The notes under the pieces are model-generated. The model was given only the letters and a program-made list of their open reading frames with translations, was not told where the DNA came from and searched no databases. Of a stretch of 64,000 nucleotides of DNA, positions 56,137 through 64,000 are shown one piece after another. The stretch comes from Cephalotus follicularis (taxonomy: Eukaryota; Streptophyta; Magnoliopsida; Oxalidales; Cephalotaceae). Numbering within the stretch: position 1 is the stretch's first letter; each line of letters begins with the position of its first letter. Made by a program: the position numbers and the translations under genes. The stretch covers positions 71,856 through 135,855 of the forward strand of contig BDDD01001597.1 of NCBI GenBank assembly GCA_001972305.1. Reading direction: 5' to 3'.

Positions 56137-56293
56137 GCTAGGTCTATACGGAGTGCGGCGGTGATGACAAGACGTATGAGTAGTCAAGCTAGGTCTATAC
56201 GAAGTACGGCAACGATAACGGCGGCAAGACGTATGAGTAGACATGCTAGGTCTATACGAAGTGTGTTCGTTGCGACAAATCGTATGAGTAGAC
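56137..56293. repeat. Tandem repeat, three units of 49-57 bp
   Basis: Units start GCTAGGTCTATACG at 56137, 56188 and 56245 and end in GTATGAGTAG. They lie just downstream of the truncated integrase. The middle of unit 2 is 6 bp longer than in unit 1. Confidence 0.85.
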
Positions 56294-56989
56294 TCCGTTG
56301 AATTAAGCTCCATTTATTCACCAACTTTCGATCAGTCTTGAAAGCGGTTCGATAAGCCCATAAAGCATCCACAAGTCGTGTGGACCAATCCTTTCTATTG
56401 GGGTTAACTATTTTTTCGAGAATTTGCTTGATTTGGCGATTGGATACCTCAACTTGCCCACTCGTTTGGGGATGATATGGTGTGACGAGCTTGTGAGTGA
56501 TCCCATATCTTTTCATAAGTGCTTCAAACGAACGATTACAAAAATGAGTACCTCGATCACTGATAATGGCACGTGGGGTGCCAAAACGAGAAAAAATATG
56601 CCCCTTGAGAAATTTAACAACTACGGAGTTGTCATTTGTTCGACAAGGAATCTCCTCAATCCACTTTGAAACATAATCAACAGCTAAAAGGATATATAAA
56701 TTCCCAAATGAATTTGGAAACGGACCCATAAAATCAACACCCCATACATCAAAGATCTCGACCGTCAAAATCGGTGTCAAAGGCATCATATTTCGTTTGG
56801 TCGCACGGCCTAAAGCTTGACACGAAGCACAAGCCTTACAGTACTGAAATGCATCTTTAAAAATCGTCGGCCAATAAAAACCACATTGTAAAACCTTAGC
56901 TGCTGTCTTGGTCGGGCTGAAATGTCCACCACATGCTTGATCATGACAAAAAGATAAAATTGAGCGATGCTCATGATCAGGAACACATC
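56184..56989 (-). pseudogene. Athila-like integrase, C-terminus truncated
   Basis: The catalytic core has '[12 protein letters not shown]' (first Asp), 'IISDRGTHF' (second Asp) and '[14 protein letters not shown]' (Glu), so the DDE triad is present. The frame passes '[14 protein letters not shown]' and then leaves the family consensus, running into tandem-repeat sequence until 56184. Upstream zinc-module sequence is readable near 56800-56980 but out of frame. The C-terminal domain is missing. Confidence 0.85.
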
Positions 56990-57690
56990 ATCGTAAAATC
57001 AAATCCGGACATGCTTTAAAATGATAAGGATCATCCCAATAATAATGTTTAACTTGCGACAGAAACCGATGCCTTACTTGAGCAGACCATTCCGAGGGTA
57101 CACTTCCCGTAACAAGATAATTCACTATGTCCGCATACCATGGTTCCCTCTCAACGCGCAGAATGTGCTCATCCGGAAAACTCTCATTAATCAGATCATG
57201 GACTTCGGGTGGATTGGGAAGTCGGGATAAATGGTCGGCTACTAAATTCTCAGTTCCTTTCTTGTCTCGAATTTCAACGTCAAACTCTTGAAGAAGTAGA
57301 ACCATCGGATAAGACGTGCTTTTGCATCCTTTTTACTCATGAGATACCGAATCGCAGCATGATCGGTATACACAATGACATGTGATCCTAAAAGATACGA
57401 ACGAAATTTCTCTAGGGCAAAGACCACAGCTAAGAATTCCTTCTCAGTCGTCGTGTAATTCAATTGCGCATCGGAAAGGGTCCTACTAGCATAATAAATG
57501 ACGTAAGGCAGTTTATTCATTCTTTGTCCGAGAACAGCTCCAATGGCACTATCGGAAGCGTCCCACATGATTTCAAAAGGCTCAGTTCAAATGGGTGCCT
57601 GAATGATAGGAGCGGAAGTGAGCTCCTTCTTTAAGCGGTCAAATGCTACAAAGCACTCATCAGAGAAAACAAAATCTTGATCCTTCGCAA
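56990..57690 (-). pseudogene. Athila-like RNase H and connection region
   Basis: After a TGA at 57587 the frame shows 'MWDASDSAIGAVLGQR', 'YASRTLSDAQLNYTTTEKEFLAVVFAL' and 'VYTDHAAIRYL', then 'DKKGTENLVADHLSRL' in the next frame. This is RNase H followed by the linker to integrase. It begins only a few codons after the protease ('SDECFVAFDRLKKEL'), which shows that the RT palm and fingers are missing. Confidence 0.85.
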
Positions 57691-60033
57691 GGAGCGAAGT
57701 CAAGGGAGACGTATTTCCGAAGCTTAATCTCATCAGACCGTTTCGACAATTGATTAATGCATTACTTGTAGCGAGGAAAGGTCTACCAAGGATAACAGGA
57801 ATTTGATCATTTAAGTTTGCAACAAGCTGGGTGTCTAAGACGACGAAGTCAACAGGAAAGAAAAATTCTCCAACCTTTATCAATACATCCTCGATTTTTC
57901 CTCGCGGTACCTTCACAGACCTATCCGCTAATTGCAATGTCATCGTCGTAGGTCTTAACTCTCCTAATCCAAGCCTTTCATAGACCGATGACGGTAATAA
58001 GTTCACACTCGCTCCTAAATCGAGCAAGGCATGCTCAACTTTCGTGTTTCCAATAACACAAGCGATTGTCGGGCAGCCAGGATCTTTGTACTTTCGCATC
58101 GTGGGTTGCGAAAACAAAGCACTAATGTTGGCTGCCAAGAAAGCCTTTTTCGGGGTTTGAAGGATCCTCTTTTTCGTGCATAAGTCTTTTAGGACTTTTG
58201 CGTAAGAGGGCACCTGTTCAATGGCTTCAAGCAATGGAATATTAATATGGACTTGCTTAAATGTTTCAATGATCTTTTCCATTGTTGGGGCTTTCTTGTT
58301 TTGCAATCTTTCTGGAAAGGGAGCTGGTGGGTCAAATGAACGTTTTGGCTCCTCGACCGGTTGTTTCTCCTTTTCATCCTCTTTCTCCTTCCTCAATTCC
58401 TCGTTTGCATTCAATTGCATTGGTTGCACGGATGGGTCAGCCAATGGTTCTTGAAAATTTTCTTGCGCCAAGGGTTCTTCCATTTGCTTGCTCATATTCT
58501 CCGTTTGATCCGCTGGATGGTATTCAGTTCCACTCCTTAGGGCAAAAACTTGCTTTGATGGACCCGAGGAGGAAGCTGAATTTTGCGGATTTACAGGTTG
58601 TTGGAATTGAGCGGAATGGTTTAAGATAGTTCTAGGATTCGGTTCGGGTTGGGAAGGCATCTTCCCTTTTTCTCTTTCGTGCAGAGCGGATGCTAGTTGC
58701 GAAATTTGTTTTTCCATGTTATGCTGACTAGTCATCACAGTACTGATAAGAAGTTCCATACTTTTTTCTAACGACGACATCCTAGGTGTATCATCCCTTT
58801 GGTTTGGCAAGCTTGAAGGTTGTTGGTTCGAGAATTGATTTTGTGGTGGGAAGGATGGTCGATTAGTGTTTGAATTTTGGGAGAACCTTGGAAATGTCTG
58901 CTGTGGGGCAGACTGGCTAAGGAAGCTCGAAGGTTGTCCCAAAAAGTGTGGAGGTGGGGCACCAACACTAGAAGGCTGCCCCGAAAAGCTAGATTGTCCT
59001 CGCATGTTTTGCCCTTGACTCCATGAGAAGTTTGGGTGATTTCTCCAACCCGGATTGTAAGTGTTACTATACGAGTTGTATTGGTTCATAGCAGACACAT
59101 TCTCAGGAGTATATTGATTTTCAATGTAGCTTTGGCATTCTTCGAGAACATGATTTGGGGACAGACACCAAGAACACATAGGGGTGCTTTGATCAATTTG
59201 GTTTACTTGTGTGGAACCCCTAAGCAACGACTCTATTCTCTTGAGGCGGCTATCTAACTGTGCCTCGAGTGCAACTGCTCCTTCTATAACGTACCCTTTG
59301 CTTGGCAATGCTCTCTCGGAAACTTGAGCTGACTCCCACTCTCTAGTTCGCTCACCCAAATCTAAAAGGAAATTCCATGCATCGTTTTCATCAGTGTACG
59401 AGGTGAACACATCGGGACACATAGATTCGACCAATTGCTTAGTCTGGTAGTCGATCCCTTCGTAGATGATTTGGCATAAATGCCATGTGTTTAAACCATG
59501 ACGAGGACACTCTAAGAGAAGATCCTTGAAACGTTCCACCTAGAAAATGATTCATTGGGTTTTTGATGAAACTGGAGAATGTCGTTCCTAAGTTTATTGG
59601 TTTTATGAAGAGGAAAGAATTTCTTTAGGAACGAGACAGTGAACCGATCCCAAGTGGAGATGGAATTAGTTGGGAGACTGTAGAGCCATTTCTTAGCTCC
59701 ATCTTTAAGAGCAAAATTTATGAATCGCAACTTGATATCATCGTCGAATAGTTGCTGAAGTTTCATAAGGGGACATACCTCCTCGAACTCGCGAAGGAAG
59801 AGATATGCATCCTCATTGGGTACACCATGAAAGTGCGGGAGCATACTCATGAATTGTGATTTTAACTCAAAATTGTTCCCGTTAGGTGCAGGCAACAGGA
59901 TACTGGATGGTTGCGCTGTCCTAGCGGGGTAGAATTTGTCGCGAAGAGTTTGAATTGGTCGTGCGTCCGCCATTTGTCTTGGTCGATTAATTCTTTCTAA
60001 GCGATGATTTGGACCACGAACCAAATCGGTCAT
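57691..60033 (-). pseudogene. gag: Athila-like gag-protease, one frameshift
   Basis: Gag starts at 60033 (MTDLVRGPNH) with a capsid region: 'FELKSQFMSMLPHFHGVPNEDAYLFLREFEEVC', 'KWLYSLPTNSISTWDRFTVSFLKKFFP'. A frameshift near 59535 is followed by 'MERFKDLLLECPRHGLNTW' in a 650-codon frame. A C-x2-C Cys/His-like box (CSWCLSPNHVLEEC) lies near residue 120 of it. A long Gln/Pro/Ser-rich spacer precedes the protease. The active site DLGASVNLLP is at residue 507, the usual Athila-type variant, followed by 'VILGRPFLAT'. The frame then crosses directly to RNase H. Confidence 0.88.
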
Positions 60034-60500
60034 AAACTAACGCTAGGAATCCTAAACTATTGGTAGAAATTAACTTAGCAAAATTAGGGTTTGTTTAAAG
60101 CTTATGCAAAGATTATGAGAATTTGTTGTTTAAAGCTTATGCAATACCCTAATTCAAACTAAGCTAACGGAAACACAAAGGTCAATGCAAGAAACCTCAT
60201 TTATCTACGTTAGAAAATTGTTAAAGTTTATGCGAATGAAGTTAAATGTTTGTTAAAAATTATGCTGAAGCTATTTAAACTAATTAGAATTGTTAGAAAA
60301 ACACAAAAACAGAAAAAATAGAAATAAAAATACTAGAAATAAAAATTAACATAGAGCACACACTAGTAAACTAATTATACTAACTAACACGAATTAAAGC
60401 AGAAAAAAGCTCACAGTAAAATAAACCAGTTTTTTTTTTAAATTAAATCTAAACTAAATACTACGAATCAGTCGAATAAATTTAAACTAATTTAAACGTT
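60034..60500 (-). other. Leader of the Athila-like element
   Basis: AT-rich and noncoding, between the PBS and gag. Two similar 'GTTTAAAGCTTATGC' stretches occur near 60090 and 60130. No reading frame is seen. Confidence 0.6.
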
Positions 60501-60520
60501 TCCCCGGCAACAGCGCCAAA
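60501..60520 (-). promoter_or_regulatory. Primer-binding site (tRNA-Asp type)
   Basis: The minus strand reads TTTGGCGCTGTTGCCGGGGA. This is the PBS typical of plant Athila/Tat-like elements, complementary to tRNA-Asp with one change. It ends four bases from the LTR start at 60525. Confidence 0.85.
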
Positions 60521-60524
60521 AACT

Positions 60525-60790
60525 TGTTCACGTAAAAAGAATGTTTTAAAATTTATAGCCATTTTCCAGAAAAGACGTCGACTTCCAAAGAAAGACGTCG
60601 ACGCGATTGTTTAAACCCAGAAAAGACATCGACTTGAATGAAAGACATCGACGCGTTTTCCCTGTTTTCTGCAAAATTTGTCCATTCTTCAATCATTACT
60701 CCTTTTAAACTCCAATTTGCACACTTTTGGGTAGTATTCTTGCACTTTGGTGATTTAATACTTGTACCTGAAAATCATTAAAACACAACC
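60525..60790 (-). repeat. Right LTR of the Athila-like element
   Basis: Starts TGTTCACGTAAAAAGAATG next to the PBS. It contains four palindromic units at 60573, 60593, 60624 and 60643 (AGACGTCGACTT type; steps 20, 31, 19). The outer end is not clear and is placed where chromovirus pol sequence begins. Confidence 0.55.
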
Positions 60791-62587
60791 AAATTAGTCT
60801 AAAGGTAATGCCAGACGATAAGCAACAGCTCCAATCCTCTTCAAGATCTCAAAATGACCTATGAACCTAGGGCTAAGCTTACCACGCTTGCCAAAACGAA
60901 TGATTCCTGTGTATGGCGATACAAAGGAAAACCTTATCACCTACCAAGAACTCCGAGTCCTTACGGCGCTTGTCTGCATAACTCATTTGCCTACTCTGCG
61001 TTGCACGTAATCTTTCTCGGATGACCTTCACTTTCTCTGTTGGGTTTTGGACTAACTCAGGCCCCAAAATCCTTTGCTCTCCCACTTCATCCCAACATCA
61101 AGGGGTTCTGCAATGTCCTCCATACAAAGCTTCATAAGGAGCCATAACAATGCTAGCTTGGTAGCTATTTTCATAGGCGAACTCGATCAAGGTCAAGTGG
61201 TCATCCCAACTACCTCTGAAATCCATAACATAGATTCTCAACATATCCTCAAGAATCTGGATAACACGCTCAGACTACCCATCTGTCTGAGGATGATACA
61301 CTGTACTGAATAGTAACTTTGCACCCAACGCACTCTGCAAGCTCCCCCAGAATCTCGAAGTGAACCTGGGATCTTTGTCCAAAACAATACTACTGGGAAT
61401 CCCATGTAACCTGACGTTACCGTCCACATACAACCGAGCTAACCGGTCCAAGCTAAACTCCAACTTATTGGCAAGAAGTGAGCAGACTTGGTCAGTCTAT
61501 CCACTATCACCCACACACCATCGTGTTTCCCCTTCGTCAAAGGAAAACCCGAGACAAAATCCATGGTTATATGATCCCACTTCCATTCCGAGATAGGAAG
61601 CGATTGGAGAAGACCTAAGGGTTTCGGCACTCAGCCTTCACCTGCTGGCACGTCAAGCACTTTCCTACAAACCTGGAAATCTCTCGCTTCATGGCACGCC
61701 ACCAATACAACAATCTAAGATCACGACACATCTTGGTACTTCCAGGATACATTGACCAAGCAGAACGATGTGCTTCCTCCAAAATCTCCTTCTTAATCTT
61801 GTCAACATGCGACACTCATATCCTCTGCCCGAACATCAGGGCACCATCATCTCTGATGTGGAAGTCAGTCCGATATCCTTCTCTAACCTGCTTCATAAAC
61901 TTTGCTAGCCTCCAATCCTATTCCTGCGCTTCTCAGATCTGTTCCACCAACACATATCTGACTTGCAGAGAAGCGAGCATTGCTCCATTGTCCTCGGTTG
62001 CAAGCTCTACACCTAAGGACCTCAACTGCTCGAACATCAGAAGGTAAAGCGACTGAATGTGATCCAGGAAAACTGAAGACTTGCTGCTCAGCACATCAGC
62101 CACCACGTTGGCCTTACAAGGATGATACTCAATGGTCCAATCATAATCCTTAATGAGCTCAATCCATCTTCTCTGCCTCATGTTTAAATGCTGCTGCGAG
62201 GAAAAATATCTTAAGCTCTAGTGGTCGCTAAAGATCTGGCAAACCTCACCATACAAGTAGTGGCACCATATCTTCAAGGCAAACACCACCGCTATTAACT
62301 AAAAATCATGGGTAGGGTAATTTCGCTCATGATTCTTCAACTGCCTCAACTCATAGGCTATGACCTTCCCATCTTGCATCAACACACAACCTAGCCCTTG
62401 ATGGGAGGCATCACTGTATACCACAAAACCAACATTTGGAGAAGGAAGAGTCAACACAGAGGCTGATGTAAGCCTATCCTTCAGCTCACAGAGGCTCTTC
62501 TCACATATGTTCGAACAAAAGAACTTCTCTTCCTTCCTCGTCAACTTTGACAGAGGAGCTACTATCAAAGAAAACCCTTCAACGAAC
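60791..62587 (-). pseudogene. Element 6: chromovirus pol fragment (RNase H to integrase C-terminus)
   Basis: Minus-strand order: RNase H (62568-62299, '[19 protein letters not shown]', ends 'NYPTHDF-stop'), linker ('[34 protein letters not shown]'), integrase zinc module (61815-61615, 'RLLYWWRAMKREI...CLTCQQVKAEC'), core ('TMDFVSGFP', then '[10 protein letters not shown]', 'HPQTDG') and C-terminal part ('MGEQRILGPELVQNPTEKVKVI', 'SYADKRRKDSEF'). Every piece is in a different frame or separated by stops. It is cut at 62587 by an LTR and at its other end by the Athila-like LTR, so gag, PR and most of RT are not in the window. Confidence 0.85.
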
Positions 62588-63348
62588 TGTCACGCCCCGA
62601 ACCTCAAGGTTGCCCCCGAGGCTCGACACGTGGCAGGTCCAACCATAACATCAATACACTCCTTGGAATGGCTATAAAATTTAAAACTTTAAAACACCAT
62701 ATGCATGTAGAAGATAACATCAAAATCCATATAGATAATCCCATCTATAAAAAATAATGATATATAAACATTTTATCCCCTGCCATAAGCCGGTAGGTCA
62801 ATAGCTGAAAGTACAACATGTCTCTTATACATGCTAAACTAGAAATACAAGGTAGGGATCGGAGCTATGTTACAAGAAAGTCTCGTGCTGCTATCCCAGA
62901 GTGTCACCTAGACCTGAGCCTAACCCATTCCACAATAGGGAAATGCGTCAGCGACATAATGTCGTGTAGGCTATACTAAATGCTATGCAATGGTATGCAA
63001 TAGATGTAATATTATGCCATAAAATGCATCAGCATAATAGTGTGATATGCGTGCAATACAATACCTATGTATTCATGGAAAGTCATATACATAAATAGCA
63101 AGTGTGAACTAGTCCATTATATCTACCATCCCTAAGCAGTGGTATACATAACTAGTCCCAAATGTCACATCAAAGGCCAATGGCCTACAGACACCCCATA
63201 AACAATCCATACTCATATCATGGGAACAATCAACCATGAGGTACATCCATCATAGTCCAAACACTCTATGTGTCATAGCTGTGAGGGCATAGGATAACAC
63301 TGGGCCACATGATCTAGGATGGTAGACCTAAAGGTACTAATCCCTGAG

Positions 63349-63600
63349 GGAATCCATGACTCAATCCCGAAGGAGAATAGCGGGATTTGCTCGAGTCTCT
63401 AAGGAATCCGTGACTCAATCCCGGAGGAGAACAACAGGGTTTACTCTAACCTGGGAATCCGTGACTCAATTCTGAAGGAGAACAACAGGATTTACCCAAA
63501 CCTTAAACATGAGGGGCTCATGACTCAATCCTGAGGGAGAAAAAGAGAGTCCAAGGGGGTTCATGACTCAATCATGAAGGAGAACAATAGAGTCTACCCC
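63349..63600. repeat. Tandem repeat, five units of 44-59 bp
   Basis: Units built on 'TGACTCAATCC-GAAGGAGAA' begin near 63349, 63403, 63454, 63513 and 63557. Unit length varies. Confidence 0.85.
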
Positions 63601-63627
63601 AAATAATCTCTGCCATATACATAGCAT

Positions 63628-63850
63628 AATCTGTCACTCAACTGCACAGGGACTCCCGAAGGTCCACTGACAGCAAGAATCTATAATGATGATATGTGGC
63701 CTACATCCATAATACTTCATGACGGGAATGAAGATTATAGATGGGTTATCCCGTAAAGTCTCAATCATAATAGTCAACAGCCATAGTCATACCCATAACC
63801 ATAATATGTCACTCAACTATGCGAGGACGCCTGAAGGTCCACTAGCACAT
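63628..63850. repeat. Two-copy direct repeat of about 40 bp
   Basis: 'GTCACTCAACT...GAAGGTCCACT' occurs at about 63632-63670 and 63808-63846. Confidence 0.75.
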
Positions 63851-64000
63851 GAGGACTCCATATTCACATTTCATGTAAAAGATAGGGACCTATCATAAAG
63901 GACCTCATAGGATCCGCATCCATCAAATCATATAAAACTATCTCTCCATTCTCCTTCTTTTCTAAAAACTGAAATTCTTGTTGGTCCCTACCAAAACTGA

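Larger units (their letters stand above)
55768..60790 (-). mobile_element. Athila-like Ty3/gypsy element, RT-deleted, minus strand
   Basis: Non-chromovirus gypsy element with a tRNA-Asp PBS (60501-60520), a long gag-PR frame, RNase H and integrase without a chromodomain. Terminal sequences TGTTCAYGTAAAAAGAATG at 55768 and 60525 match for about 35 bases and then diverge, so the two ends are not a normal LTR pair. RT is missing. No env-like frame was found beyond integrase. The right limit is approximate. Confidence 0.8.
62588..64000 (-). mobile_element. LTR on minus strand running off the right edge
   Basis: Starts TGTCACGCCCCG, the complement of an LTR end CGGGGCGTGACA, inserted in element 6 RNase H/RT. 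The preceding CGAAC would be the TSD, but the partner is outside the window. 63720-64000 matches the complement of 52930-53260, so it is the same family as the LTR at 50517. No gene is visible. Confidence 0.75.

Noticed and set aside
55768..56183. Possible env-like gene downstream of Athila-like integrase
   Set aside because: No open frame, transmembrane segment or signal peptide is found between integrase and the left LTR. The short frames are AT-rich chance ORFs.
1..64000. Host protein-coding genes, tRNA or rRNA genes
   Set aside because: I looked on both strands and found only retroelement domains and LTR sequence. No exon structure, tRNA cloverleaf or rRNA similarity was recognised.

Overview
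This window is nuclear plant DNA made almost entirely of nested LTR retrotransposons. The evidence is plant-type Ty3/gypsy chromovirus and Athila-like polyproteins, Ty1/copia gag-pol, LTRs of 2-3 kb with TG...CA ends, 5-bp target-site duplications (TSDs), and primer-binding sites (PBSs) matching plant initiator tRNA-Met or tRNA-Asp. I found no intact host gene, tRNA or rRNA. The organism is an angiosperm, probably a eudicot with a repeat-rich genome, but the species cannot be named from this sequence. All retroelement coding regions are broken by stops, frameshifts or deletions.

Layout. (1) An LTR called 'H' here is split into 1-229, 10079-11509 and 21803-22179. It is interrupted by two full-length, same-lineage chromoviruses (likely Tekay/Del): element 1 (230-10078, +) and element 2 (11510-21802, -, TSD ATGCT). 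(2) H sits in the left LTR of a Ty1/copia element on the minus strand (22180-22210, 31915-33568, 36245-39024, 41641-44238; its left part is outside the window). (3) The copia element is also interrupted by chromovirus element 3 (22211-31914, -, TSD ATATT), a solo LTR (33569-36244, TSD GACAA) and a solo LTR of the element 3 family (39025-41640, +, TSD CCGTT). (4) The copia element appears to sit inside the 3' LTR of a fourth, badly decayed chromovirus (44239-49982, -). That element is fused at its gag end to a copia reverse-transcriptase fragment (49983-50104). (5) From 50105 to 55767 there are three LTR fragments. (6) An Athila-like element (55768-about 60790, -) lacks its RT domain. (7) A fragment of a further chromovirus pol (60791-62587, -) is cut by another LTR that runs off the right edge.

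The most striking structure is not a gene. The LTRs of several different families, and the copia leader, carry arrays of short degenerate palindromes with a TCGA-like core. They repeat about every 21 bp, which is two helical turns. The palindrome sequence differs between families (CAGTCGACTG in elements 1, 2 and H; AGCGTCGACGCT in element 3, element 4 and copia; AGACGTCGACTT in the Athila-like LTR), but the spacing is the same. The arrays are present in both LTRs of each complete chromovirus. This looks like a convergent or exchanged cis-element architecture.

How the genes would have worked together: gag supplies the particle, PR processes it, RT-RNase H copies the RNA from the tRNA primer, and INT inserts the cDNA. 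Chromovirus INTs here carry a C-terminal chromodomain-like segment. None of the copies appears able to make a complete set of these proteins.
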